26,122 nt of DNA from CAZQGJ01 sp964592905 (GTDB lineage: Bacteria > Patescibacteriota > UBA1384 > CAYGGE01), in contig CAZQGJ010000006.1 in NCBI GenBank assembly GCA_964592905.1, positions 1 through 26,122 on the forward strand. The letters are read 5' to 3'. Shown piece after piece: positions 1 through 7,750 of this stretch. Numbering within the stretch: the stretch's first letter is position 1; each line of letters starts with the position of its first letter. The notes beneath the pieces are model-generated. The model searched no databases and was not told the DNA's origin. It worked only from the letters and a program-made list of their open reading frames with translations. The position numbers and the translations under genes were made by a program.

Positions 1-2
1 AG

Positions 3-212
3 GACATCTGGCGCGCCGTCGGGGAGGCTTCCAAGGAGGCGCTGAAGAAGGCGGGCGTTCCCGGGAAGGAAGTCCTCGGCGTCGGCTTCGACGCGACCTG
101 CTCCCTCGTCCTTCTCGGGGAGCGCGAGGCCCCGATCCCGGCGCAGCCGGGCGGCGAGGCCTCCCGGAACGTCATCGTCTGGATGGACCACCGCGCGATT
201 GCCGAGGCCGAG
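3..212 (+). CDS. Fragment of FGGY-family pentulose (ribulokinase-like) kinase, probably foreign to this contig
   Basis: The frame is open from base 3. It reads a typical internal part of an FGGY carbohydrate kinase: a helix ending in KKAGVPGKEVLGVGFDATCS, then a short variable loop, then NVIVWMDHRAIAEAER. The GFDATCS and WMDHRA blocks are hallmarks of the five-carbon sugar kinase branch, which phosphorylates ribulose or a related pentulose in the cytoplasm. The stretch is much richer in G+C than everything after about base 220, with nearly all third positions G or C. It runs in frame into DnaE at the shared words EAERMG (bases 204-221), which occur naturally in both families at this point. 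Both ends of the kinase are missing. I infer a misassembly joining DNA of a high-GC organism to this contig. The family call is confident; its belonging to the genome is doubtful. Confidence 0.8.
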
Positions 213-1463
213 CGGATGGGGCTTAAGGTCTTGCCACCATCGGTCAACCAGAGTCTGGTCGAGTTTGGCGTCGTCCAAGACGAGACCGGTCAAGAGATCA
301 TTCGCTTCGCTCTATCGGCAGTCAAAAATGTCGGAGTCGGAGTAGCCGAAAGAATAGTCGCCGAGAGGGAACAGAACGGTCAGTTCGCCAACCTCGAGGA
401 CTTTGTCACTCGGTTGGGCAGCGATACCCTCAACAAAAAGTCCCTCGAGGCGCTGATCAAATCCGGTGCCCTAGACTGCTTCGGCCAACGCGCTCAACTC
501 TTTCACTCTCTGGAAACTATCGTCAAATATAGTTCAGTTTTAACCAAACAGCGTCAACACAACCAACTCGACCTCTTTAGCAGCCTAACCGAGGCCCACG
601 GCGTTCAGGCACAAGTCGAGATTCCGCTGGTGCCGCTCGACCAGTTACAGGTACAAAACGATCAGCGACAGCTCCTCAGCTGGGAAAAGGAGTGTCTCGG
701 GATCTATCTCTCGGATCATCCGCTTAAGGCCGCCTCGCACCTGACCTTGACCTTTGGTCAACCGGTTAACGAGCTAACCCTCGAAGACGAAGGCCAGCGC
801 ACCAGAATAGCCGGACTGATCACCATCATCAAGAAGATCGTTACCAAGAGTAACGAACCGATGTTGTTTGTGACTCTCGAAGACACGACCGGACAGACCG
901 AAATCTTGGTCTTCCCGCGACTTTATCAAGAAACTGCAGCTCTCTGGCAACCCGACAGCTTAATCGTCACTGAGGGGCGAATTTCGACCAAGGACGGGCA
1001 GATTAAATTAATTGCTAACCAAGTCTGGGAGCTATCGGCCGATCTCAAGCTTGACTCCTTTAAAGCCCGTCAAGAGATCGCTCGCTACAGTGTCGAGAAG
1101 AAACAGGCCGACAAGCTGAAAAAAGGGGAGAGCTTCTCACCTGATTCTCCCCAAGCTCGGGCTTACGCTGACAAGGTTTTCGCTAATCAAGGTCAACCCC
1201 AGCTCAAACGACGCAGCAGTACCGTTAGTGCGGCGATTGCACCGGTTTTTTACATCTCTTTGCCGCCTCAGGCCGGTCCGCATTACATCGAATCGCTCAA
1301 AAATATTATCGAACAACATACCGGGCAAACCTCGTTAGTCTTAAGATTGCCCTCGAGTAACGGCTACAAAGAGGTTGCCTGTCAAACCAGGATCGAACCA
1401 ACCGCAGCCTTAATAGCGGCTGTCGAGGAGCTGATCGGCGCTGGCTCAACCCGGCTCAATTAG
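204..1463 (+). CDS. dnaE: DNA polymerase III alpha subunit, C-terminal part (5' truncated)
   Basis: This is the C-terminal third of the replicative polymerase alpha subunit, which extends the leading and lagging strands as part of the Pol III holoenzyme. Homology begins at the segment ERMGLKVLPPSVNQS, the usual end of the fingers region. It continues through the helix-hairpin-helix area (residues roughly 40-105 counted from base 183, with IRFALSAVKNVG and LNKKSLEALIKSGALD). An OB-fold follows at residues about 205-285 (TRIAGLITIIKKIV, then FVTLEDTTGQTEILVFP). A weakly conserved tail, residues about 340-426, resembles the tau-binding end. The palm and PHP domains are absent, because the sequence upstream of about base 210 belongs to another gene. 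The gene is followed directly by a rho-independent terminator. The ATG at 183 lies in the kinase part and is not a real DnaE start. Confidence 0.93.
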   Translation, partial: EAERMGLKVLPPSVNQSLVEFGVVQDETGQEIIRFALSAVKNVGVGVAERIVAEREQNGQFANLEDFVTRLGSDTLNKKSLEALIKSGALDCFGQRAQLFHSLETIVKYSSVLTKQRQHNQLDLFSSLTEAHGVQAQVEIPLVPLDQLQVQNDQRQLLSWEKECLGIYLSDHPLKAASHLTLTFGQPVNELTLEDEGQRTRIAGLITIIKKIVTKSNEPMLFVTLEDTTGQTEILVFPRLYQETAALWQPDSLIVTEGRISTKDGQIKLIANQVWELSADLKLDSFKARQEIARYSVEKKQADKLKKGESFSPDSPQARAYADKVFANQGQPQLKRRSSTVSAAIAPVFYISLPPQAGPHYIESLKNIIEQHTGQTSLVLRLPSSNGYKEVACQTRIEPTAALIAAVEELIGAGSTRLN

Positions 1464-1482
1464 AACAGAGCCTAAATCGAAC

Positions 1483-1509
1483 AAAAGAGGAGCGACGAGC
1501 TCCTTTTTT
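1483..1509 (+). terminator. Rho-independent terminator of dnaE
   Basis: GGAGC (1489-1493) and GCTCC (1499-1503) pair around a GACGA loop. The stem is extended by an A-rich left flank (1483-1488) opposite six T residues (1504-1509). It lies 20 bases after the dnaE stop codon. Confidence 0.85.
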
Positions 1510-2054
1510 AATAGAGTAGGTAGGTCAAGGCATTGGACAGCGATCCAGAACTAGACCGAACTCCACACCATCCTCTTTCCGACTTGTCACAATTGACTTT
1601 AAACCAAAAATGAGTAATGAGCGGAGAGGCTACAAAAACTCTTATACTTAAGGACTAAACCGATAGGTACATAAAACGTACCACCTGGACAATCTAGCTA
1701 TACAAAAAAACAGAGGATCTGACTTCTGACCGACCTAAACAACAGGTAAGTCATTACTCGTGGCGCTAGACACTGCTAACGCTCTGGCCGTAACGGTAGA
1801 TAGCCTGATTTTCTAGTAGTTGAACCTGTTTCTAAGCTAAAAGTCGTCACCCGCGGACAGATAATGAATAGATTTAAGAACCAGCGTTCAACCAATAGTT
1901 CCGAGTGGTACAATCGCCCCATTGAGCGAATTGAACTAACGATAGGCCTCTCTGATGTTGAGGTCTAGTGGAAAACTCGGTCAGCGAGGATAGAGCCGAT
2001 GGCTTGAGTCGATAGGCGAAAAGACTAGCCGTTATTTTGAGCTAGAAGGTCAAG
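1510..2054. other. Unexplained spacer of about 545 bp between dnaE and lepB
   Basis: No reading frame longer than about 60 codons exists on either strand, and I recognise no tRNA, tmRNA, RNase P or SRP RNA signature. Visible structures are minor. A GGTAC/GTACC hairpin lies at 1666-1682. A weak CAGA/TCTG hairpin with a seven-base A run beside it (1704-1721) could end minus-strand transcripts from lepB. A bulged hairpin GGCTTGAGTC with GACTAGCC (2001-2030) is followed by GTTATTTT and would act on the plus strand. The base composition is visibly more AT-rich than the flanking genes. It could hold an unknown RNA, a decayed gene, or nothing functional. Confidence 0.5.
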
Positions 2055-2630
2055 CTATTTTTGAGGACGATAAAATACTGGTGGCACAAAACCAATAGTC
2101 TTAATGGGCCAAATAACGGCTAAAGCACGGCCGATCAGGAAGCGGCGCTCGACCGGACCGTAGATCCGAGAGTCGGAGGAGTTTTCACGATTATCGCCGA
2201 CTAAGAAATACTCGTCAGGGCCAAGTTGCCAATTCTTATACTGTCCGGTTTGTCCGGTGGTAAATTCGGCGGGAATGTAATCCTCTAGCAACGGTTGGCC
2301 GTTAATTAACAGGATATCGTCACCCAAAGCCACCTGCTCGCCAGGTAAACCAATAATGCGCTTAATATATTTCACTTTGTCAGGATCGCCAGGAAAACGA
2401 AGGGTGACTGCGTCGCCGCGCTCGGGTAGGCGCCAGCGATAGCTCAATCGATCGATAATAATTAGCTGTCCATCCTCGAAATTAGGGAACATCGAGCGGC
2501 CATTAACGATATTAATAGTGGCCACAAAGGCGGTAAACAGGCCGAGAAAGACGACAAAAAAAATCAGCCCCTTAGCCAACTCATAGAAACACCCTGAGGC
2601 ATATAGGAACTGATTAAAAAATCGCGACAT
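2055..2630 (-). CDS. lepB: Type I signal peptidase
   Basis: A 191-residue membrane-bound serine protease (S26A) that removes signal peptides from secreted preproteins. A single transmembrane helix spans residues about 20-43 (GLIFFVVFLGLFTAFVATIN). Box B follows with the nucleophile Ser46 in GRSMFPNF. The general base Lys90 lies in YIKRIIGLPGE, and box E is GDNRENSSDSR (145-155). The length is usual for Gram-positive or CPR enzymes with one N-terminal anchor. The AAGGAGG Shine-Dalgarno sits only three or four bases before the ATG. It lies 49 bp downstream of rpsT on the same strand with no terminator seen between, so the two are probably cotranscribed. It converges with dnaE across the 1510-2054 spacer. 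Confidence 0.95.
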   Translation of the reverse strand: MSRFFNQFLYASGCFYELAKGLIFFVVFLGLFTAFVATINIVNGRSMFPNFEDGQLIIIDRLSYRWRLPERGDAVTLRFPGDPDKVKYIKRIIGLPGEQVALGDDILLINGQPLLEDYIPAEFTTGQTGQYKNWQLGPDEYFLVGDNRENSSDSRIYGPVERRFLIGRALAVIWPIKTIGFVPPVFYRPQK

Positions 2631-2679
2631 TTCCCTCCTTGAACCTGTTGCAATCGGCCTTACCTAGGCTGTCGAGGTA

Positions 2680-3003
2680 TTACTTGGCAGCTGTCTCGGT
2701 GGTCGAGGTAACAGGCGCTACGGTCTTGGTGCGACGCTTAGCCGCTAATTTTTTAGCCCGTAAATCGGTCTTGGTGGTACCGTTAACCAACTGTTTGGTT
2801 AAGTTAGACTTAAGCCGTGAGGCTTTGTTCTTATGGATGACGTCACGCTTGGCGGCCTTGTCGATTACTGCCACCACCGCTGAAAGGGATTCAGCGGTGA
2901 CGTTCTTAATGGCTCGACGCAGGTCAGCTTTGATAATGAGATTTTGTTGTCGTTTAGCTAGCGAGGCACGGAGGGCCTTGCGGACGGAAGCGGTTACTGG
3001 CAT
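2680..3003 (-). CDS. rpsT: 30S ribosomal protein S20
   Basis: A 107-residue basic protein of the small subunit that binds 16S rRNA early in assembly. The central helices carry the family pattern: RQQNLIIKADLRRAIKN in the middle, then VIDKAAKRDVIHKNKASRLKSNL, matching the conserved Ala-x-Lys...His-Lys-Asn-x-Ala-Ser-Arg-x-Lys-Ser signature of bS20. A 20-residue Thr/Ala-rich tail follows the fold and makes it longer than the typical 85-90 residues. A GAGGAG ribosome site precedes the ATG. It is the first gene of a likely rpsT-lepB unit and is divergent from the DHH phosphoesterase gene, whose promoter overlaps its own. Confidence 0.93.
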   Translation of the reverse strand: MPVTASVRKALRASLAKRQQNLIIKADLRRAIKNVTAESLSAVVAVIDKAAKRDVIHKNKASRLKSNLTKQLVNGTTKTDLRAKKLAAKRRTKTVAPVTSTTETAAK

Positions 3004-3027
3004 TTAACTCCTCTAATTTGTAGATTG

Positions 3028-3077
3028 AGTGTAACAGTTTTCTTTAAGATTGACAAGTCTCTGGAACGTGGTATTAT
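3028..3077. promoter_or_regulatory. Back-to-back promoters for rpsT (minus) and the DHH gene (plus) sharing their -35 region
   Basis: Plus strand: TTGACA at 3050-3055, 16-bp spacer, TATTAT at 3072-3077, leading to the DHH gene at 3107. Minus strand: TTGTCA (complement of 3051-3056), 17-bp spacer, TACACT (complement of 3028-3033), leading to rpsT at 3003. The two -35 boxes overlap by five bases, so the promoters should compete for sigma factor. Confidence 0.7.
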
Positions 3078-3106
3078 CTAACCTTTGCTAGACATGAAGG
3101 ATTTAG

Positions 3107-4273
3107 ATGGAACTATCAGCTAAACAGCAGTCGATTGAGCAGCTCAAACAGGCGCAAAAGATCCTCATCTTGACCCATAAAAATCCCGACGGAGATTCCC
3201 TCGGCTCTCTTTTAGCTCTGAAAAAAGTGCTGGAACGACTCGGCAAAAAGGTGACTGCCGTGGTGAGCGATCCGATTCCGGCTAGTCTAACCTTTTTAGC
3301 GGAACTCGATCGGCTAGAGACCGAGCTGCGGCTCAATCGCGAGTTCGTACTGCATCTCGACCTGACCAAGACCCAGGTTGCCAATCTTGGCTACCGCAAG
3401 ATCGAGGACAATCAGAAACTAGCTATTATCATCACCCCTAAGTCTGGTCAGTTTCGAGCTCAAGATGTCAGCTTTCCCGAACCAGTCGCCGATTTTGACC
3501 TGGTGATCGTTCTTGACACGCCAGACCTTGCCCGTCTAGGTAACATCGGACAGAACTTCCGTGACCTCTTTTACGAAACTCCGGTCATCAATATCGATCA
3601 TCATCCTAGTAACGATTACTTTGGTCAGGTCAACTGGGTCGAGATCACAGCTACTTCGACTGCGGAGATCTTAGTTGGTCTGATCGAGGCCTTGGCTAGC
3701 CCGGACCACTCTACCAAAGAACTAATCGATTCTCAGGTTGCGACCGCTTTATTGACCGGCATTACCACCGATACCGGTAGCTTTCAGAATGCCAATACAA
3801 CACCTAAAGCTCTGACTATTGCCGCTCAACTAGTCGCCGCCGGCGCTGAGCAACAACAGATCATCCGCCAAATCTACAAGACTAAGCCGCTCTCGACGCT
3901 GAAACTTTGGGGTCGCGCGCTCTCACGCCTCCGCACCGACGAAACCCATCGCTATGCCTACACCTATTTAGGGCAGGCTGATTTTAGCGAACTCAAAGCA
4001 GAAACCAATCAGTCCTCTGGTCTGATCGACGATCTCTTAAAAACGGCGCAAGGTTATCGCTTCGTGGCTTTAATCACCGAAAAGAACGGCAGCTTACACG
4101 TTAGTCTGCGCGCCCTAGAGACGGGAATTAATCTCAACGCCTTGGCCACAGCTTGTGGCGGTGGCGGTCACGATCTGGCAGCGGCCTTTGAAGTTAAATC
4201 CGGCACCCTTAAAGACTCCCTGGAGTCCACTTTGTCACAGATTAACGCTTGTCTCGTGAACCAGCCCGGCTAA
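3107..4273 (+). CDS. DHH/DHHA1 phosphoesterase (NrnA-like oligoribonuclease / pAp or cyclic-dinucleotide phosphatase)
   Basis: A 388-residue cytoplasmic phosphoesterase of the RecJ-like DHH superfamily. The metal-binding motifs are in order: HKNPDGDSLGS (residues 24-34), VIVLDTPDLARLG (133-145) and the DHH signature IDHHPSND (163-170). A fourth aspartate motif, GITTDTGSFQ, follows at 218-227. The C-terminal DHHA1 domain ends with the substrate-binding glycine cluster GGGGHDLAAAF (351-361). Family members degrade nanoRNA, dephosphorylate pAp, or cleave pApA/pGpG; sequence alone does not pick the substrate. Residues about 70-125 form a variable segment between the first two motifs. Shine-Dalgarno GAAGGA (3096-3101) fixes the ATG at 3107. 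Its last 32 bases overlap the 3' end of pyrG on the other strand. Confidence 0.88.
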   Translation: MELSAKQQSIEQLKQAQKILILTHKNPDGDSLGSLLALKKVLERLGKKVTAVVSDPIPASLTFLAELDRLETELRLNREFVLHLDLTKTQVANLGYRKIEDNQKLAIIITPKSGQFRAQDVSFPEPVADFDLVIVLDTPDLARLGNIGQNFRDLFYETPVINIDHHPSNDYFGQVNWVEITATSTAEILVGLIEALASPDHSTKELIDSQVATALLTGITTDTGSFQNANTTPKALTIAAQLVAAGAEQQQIIRQIYKTKPLSTLKLWGRALSRLRTDETHRYAYTYLGQADFSELKAETNQSSGLIDDLLKTAQGYRFVALITEKNGSLHVSLRALETGINLNALATACGGGGHDLAAAFEVKSGTLKDSLESTLSQINACLVNQPG

Positions 4274-5897
4274 TCGCCACTCGAATCAGCTCTTTGAAGA
4301 GCGGGTGAGGGCGATTTGGACGCGATAGAAACTCAGGATGAAACTGCGTCGCCATAAAGAACGGATGCGCACTTAATTCAATAATTTCAGCTAGGTCGCC
4401 AGTGACGCTGGTGCCCGAGATGATTAATCCGGCCTTGATCAGCTGCTCTCGATACTCATTATTTAGTTCATAGCGGTGACGATGTCGTTCGCGCACCACG
4501 GCTTGACCGTAGCAACGCAGGGCTAAGCTCTTGTCTTTGAGCTGACAGTCGTAGCCACCCAGACGCATCGATCCACCGTACTCCTGACCGAGCAGTAACT
4601 GATTCTGTTCTGGCATCACATCGATCACTTTATGCTTAGCGCTCGGCGATACCTCGGCCGTCGTGGCATCGGTCAAACCGGCCTGATGACGGGCAAACTC
4701 GATGGTCGCTAACTGCATGCCATAACAGAGTCCCAAGAAGGGCAGGTGCTTGGTTCTGGCGTACTCGATCCCTTTGATGATTCCCTCGATGCCGCGAGTG
4801 CCAAAACCACCCGGGACAACCAGGGCATCGTAGGCCGCGAGCTCTTTGACTCGCTTCGGTTCGCGTTCGTAAAGCTCGCTATCGATCCAGATCAGCTCGA
4901 CCTGTCGACGCTGACTCCAGCAGGCGTGGCGAATCGCCTCGATGACCGAGACATAGACATCGGGCAAGATAAAATCCCCAGAGTTAAAGTACTTGCCCAG
5001 TATGGCTACGCGAAGGGTTTTCTTGTGACTGACGATCTCGTTGGCCCAATCAAAGTACTCCTGCAGAGCCGGGCTTTTCTTGAGCCTGAGCTGCAGCTTT
5101 TTAGCCACTCGCTCGGCGAGATTTTGCTCGGCGTAGATCTGGGGAATCTGATAAATATTCTTGACGTTGGGTGAGGAGATAATATCTTCGGAAGCCAGAC
5201 CACAGAGACGGCTCATCTTGATCTTGCGTGGCTGATCGACCGGCAATTCGGCTCTGGCGATGATCATATCGGCCTGAATGCCGGCCGCGTTGAGGGTGCG
5301 GGCAGCGTATTGAGTCGGCTTGGTTTTCATCTCGCCCAGTTGAGCCGGAATCGGTAGATAAGAAACTAGTAAAAAGATGACATTGTCCGGTTCTTCGAGC
5401 TTCATCATTCGGGCCGCTTCGAGAAAGAGAATATTTTGATACTCGCCAACCGTGCCACCGACCTCAATAAGAGTCACTTGGGCATCGGCTGCCTCGGTAG
5501 CGTGTCGAATGCGGGCGATGATCTCTTCGGGGACGTGAGGCACCACCTCGACGCACTTACCGCCATAGCCGAGAGCTCGCTCTCGCTGAATAACCGACTG
5601 ATAGACACGACCGGTCGTCATATAGTTAATTGAGGTGATATTGCAGTCAAGAAAACGCTCGTAGTTACCGATGTCTTGATCGGTTTCGTCGCCATCATCG
5701 GTCACAAAGACCTCGCCATGCTCGATCGGGTTCATCGTGCCGGCATCGACATTAACATAGGGGTCGATCTTAATGGCGGTGACTCTCAGACCGTTTAAAG
5801 TGAGGAGTTTGCCAACGGCAGCGGCGGCCGTACCTTTGCCAACACCACTCATCACTCCACCAACCACAAAAATATAGGTTCGCCGTGACTTTGCCAT
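4242..5897 (-). CDS. pyrG: CTP synthase (glutamine-hydrolysing)
   Basis: Converts UTP to CTP with ATP and glutamine, the last step of de novo pyrimidine nucleotide synthesis. The N-terminal amidoligase domain carries VVGGVMSGVGKG (11-22, the P-loop) and VNVDAGTMNPIEHGEVFVTD (48-67) with the DDGDETDQD metal site. The C-terminal class I glutaminase has the oxyanion loop PGGFGTRG (362-369), nucleophile Cys391 in GLCYGMQ, and His520/Glu522 in QFHPEF. Length 551 residues is normal. An in-frame GTG two codons upstream (5901-5903) is rejected as start because AAGGAG (complement of 5905-5910) is one base from it but seven from the ATG at 5897. The 3' end overlaps the DHH gene. A small GACTC/GAGTC hairpin at 4214-4227, inside that neighbour, may help end transcription. 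Confidence 0.97.
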   Translation of the reverse strand: MAKSRRTYIFVVGGVMSGVGKGTAAAAVGKLLTLNGLRVTAIKIDPYVNVDAGTMNPIEHGEVFVTDDGDETDQDIGNYERFLDCNITSINYMTTGRVYQSVIQRERALGYGGKCVEVVPHVPEEIIARIRHATEAADAQVTLIEVGGTVGEYQNILFLEAARMMKLEEPDNVIFLLVSYLPIPAQLGEMKTKPTQYAARTLNAAGIQADMIIARAELPVDQPRKIKMSRLCGLASEDIISSPNVKNIYQIPQIYAEQNLAERVAKKLQLRLKKSPALQEYFDWANEIVSHKKTLRVAILGKYFNSGDFILPDVYVSVIEAIRHACWSQRRQVELIWIDSELYEREPKRVKELAAYDALVVPGGFGTRGIEGIIKGIEYARTKHLPFLGLCYGMQLATIEFARHQAGLTDATTAEVSPSAKHKVIDVMPEQNQLLLGQEYGGSMRLGGYDCQLKDKSLALRCYGQAVVRERHRHRYELNNEYREQLIKAGLIISGTSVTGDLAEIIELSAHPFFMATQFHPEFLSRPNRPHPLFKELIRVAISRAGSRDKR

Positions 5898-5947
5898 CTG
5901 CACTCTCCTTCTGATTACTTTTTGAGGTTAACGACTTAGACTAGGGT

Positions 5948-5976
5948 TTGTCAAATGAATAAACTTTCATTAAAGT
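5948..5976 (+). promoter_or_regulatory. Probable promoter of the phosphoglucomutase/phosphomannomutase gene
   Basis: TTGTCA (5948-5953), 17-bp spacer, TAAAGT (5971-5976), 24 bases before the ATG. The palindromic TTTGTCAAA also offers a TTGACA on the minus strand towards pyrG, but no good -10 follows there. Confidence 0.5.
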
Positions 5977-6000
5977 AGGGGAAAGATAAGGACGGCCCTA

Positions 6001-7725
6001 ATGACAGACCTGAAATTAAGCCCCGCCGCACAGGCCAATCTCGATTGGTGGCTCACTAATCCAGTAACACTACCCTGGCGAGAGCCAATCGAAGAGCTGG
6101 TATCGACCGGTCAAAGTGAAGAGCTAGAAAACGCCTTTTATCAGCGGCTAGAGTTTGGCACCGCCGGTATTCGCGGTCAGGTCGGGTTGGGTACGGCCCG
6201 GATTAACGAGCTGATGATCGGCTTAGCCACTCAAGGTTTGGTTAACTACTGCTTAGCAGAGGACGCCGATTCTAAATCGCGCGGCATCGTCGTCGGCAGC
6301 GACACTCGCACCAGCAGTCCAACCTTCGTCGCCTTGGTTTGTCAGATTTTGGTAGCTAACGGTTTTCGCGTTTGGCGCTTTCCGGCGCCCCGTCAAGTCG
6401 GCATGATGAGCCTAGCCATTCGCCACTATCAGGCGGCGGCCGGTATCTATATCTCGGCTAGCCATAACCCACCGAGCGACAACGGCTTTAAATGCTACTG
6501 GTCAGATGGCGCTCAGGTTCTGGCTCCACACGATCAAGGTATTATTCAGGCTGTCGCCGCTGTCACCGAGATCTTGATGTCAGGTGATAAAGGGTCTATC
6601 ACTCCGATCGAATCCGATTTTGACCAACTCTATATTAAGACCGTTCTCAATGAAGGGTTATTAACAACTGCCGAACGCACGGCCAAATTGGTCTATTCGC
6701 CCTTTCATGGCACCGGCCAGTATGGCGTGTTGCCAGTCCTCAAACAGGCCGGATTCGAAGTGGTCACGGTTCAGGAACAGATGAGTCCTGATGGTCTGTT
6801 TCCGGCTATCACCGGCGGGGTGCCGAATCCGCAGAATCAAGAGTCAAACGACCTGACCGCAGCGCTCGTCATCGCCGAAAAGGCCGACCTGGGTATCTCG
6901 ACCGATCCAGATGCCGATCGCTTAGGTCTAGTCAGGCCGCTCGAACAGTCGACGGCCATCCTCGACGGTAATCAAACCGCCACCCTGCTGGGATACTTCA
7001 TCTGTCAGCGCCTCAAAGAACAGGATAAGCTACCGACCAACGGCTTCTTGGCGCGAACATGGGTCACCACTGCCATTCTCGACGATATCGCCGCTGACTT
7101 TGGCCTTAAGAGCTATCAAACCTTGGTTGGCTTTAAATATATCGGGCGTTTGATCGAGGCACACGAGGATCAGGGTACTGAAAAGTTCATCTTTGCCGGT
7201 GAAGAGAGCTACGGCTGCTTAAAAGGTAGCTACGCTCGCGACAAAGATGCCTCGGTGGCCGCTCTAATGGCTGGCGAGCTTGTCGCCTGGCTCAAAGCCA
7301 ATCATCAGACGATCGAAAGCTATCTGGCCGAGATCTATCAGCGTTACGGTTATTACGCTTTGCAACCGGTTGATCTGAAGTTTCCCGGGGCGAGTGGCTT
7401 TCAAGAGATGCAGGACCTAATGGCTAAGCTTCGCCAAACACCCGTTACTCAGATCGGACAGTGGCCGGTCTCGAACATCATCGATTTTGCCGAGGCAGCC
7501 GAACCGACTAATATGCTCATCATTAATCTAGACGAAGCTGGGCGAACTCAGGTCATTGTCAGGCCGTCCGGCACCGAACCTAAGATAAAACTTTACACTA
7601 GCTACTATGCCTCGATGGTCAAGGGGACGAGCGGACAGGCTTATGATCAGGCTATGGAGCAGGCGCAAGAGCAGTCAAACGCGCTCAAAGCCGCCAGTCA
7701 AGCTTGGCTCGAAAGTCTAAGATAG
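6001..7725 (+). CDS. Phosphoglucomutase/phosphomannomutase (alpha-D-phosphohexomutase superfamily)
   Basis: Interconverts sugar 1-phosphates and 6-phosphates (glucose, possibly mannose), feeding nucleotide-sugar and envelope synthesis. All four domains are recognisable: FGTAGIRGQVG at residues 52-62; the phosphoserine loop SASHNPPSDNG (152-162) with catalytic Ser154; the metal loop TDPDADRLGL (301-310) with Asp302, 304 and 306; the sugar-binding GEESYG near 400; and the C-terminal phosphate loop PSGTEPKIKLY. Length 574 fits the longer PgcA/PMM2-like branch rather than the roughly 450-residue ManB/AlgC branch. An AAGGA sits about ten bases before the ATG. It stands alone on the plus strand between pyrG and trpS. 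Substrate preference cannot be read from the sequence. Confidence 0.93.
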   Translation: MTDLKLSPAAQANLDWWLTNPVTLPWREPIEELVSTGQSEELENAFYQRLEFGTAGIRGQVGLGTARINELMIGLATQGLVNYCLAEDADSKSRGIVVGSDTRTSSPTFVALVCQILVANGFRVWRFPAPRQVGMMSLAIRHYQAAAGIYISASHNPPSDNGFKCYWSDGAQVLAPHDQGIIQAVAAVTEILMSGDKGSITPIESDFDQLYIKTVLNEGLLTTAERTAKLVYSPFHGTGQYGVLPVLKQAGFEVVTVQEQMSPDGLFPAITGGVPNPQNQESNDLTAALVIAEKADLGISTDPDADRLGLVRPLEQSTAILDGNQTATLLGYFICQRLKEQDKLPTNGFLARTWVTTAILDDIAADFGLKSYQTLVGFKYIGRLIEAHEDQGTEKFIFAGEESYGCLKGSYARDKDASVAALMAGELVAWLKANHQTIESYLAEIYQRYGYYALQPVDLKFPGASGFQEMQDLMAKLRQTPVTQIGQWPVSNIIDFAEAAEPTNMLIINLDEAGRTQVIVRPSGTEPKIKLYTSYYASMVKGTSGQAYDQAMEQAQEQSNALKAASQAWLESLR

Positions 7726-7729
7726 AGTA

Positions 7730-7745
7730 CTGACCCTCGGGTCAG
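7730..7745. terminator. Hairpin between convergent pgm and trpS, possible terminator
   Basis: CTGACC (7730-7735) and GGTCAG (7740-7745) form a perfect six-pair stem with a CTCG loop, five bases after the mutase stop and just before the trpS stop. There is no clear T run on either side, so termination efficiency is doubtful. Confidence 0.45.
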
Positions 7746-7750
7746 GTTGA

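Noticed and set aside
3..1463. A natural FGGY kinase-DnaE fusion protein
   Set aside because: The kinase lacks both ends, DnaE lacks its catalytic domains, base composition changes sharply at the join, and the join sits in a word shared by both families. A chimera explains it better.
1510..2054. tmRNA, RNase P, SRP RNA or tRNA in the spacer
   Set aside because: I looked on both strands for the T-arm GGTTCGA, a resume tag ending in LAA-stop, GAGGAAAGTCC and the SRP GGAAGCAGC-type core, and found none.
2639..3007. 122-codon plus-strand frame over rpsT
   Set aside because: It covers the clear S20 gene on the minus strand and has an Arg/Leu-rich shadow composition.
4746..5174. 142-codon plus-strand frame inside pyrG
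   Set aside because: It is the complement of conserved CTP synthase codons and has no family resemblance or promoter.
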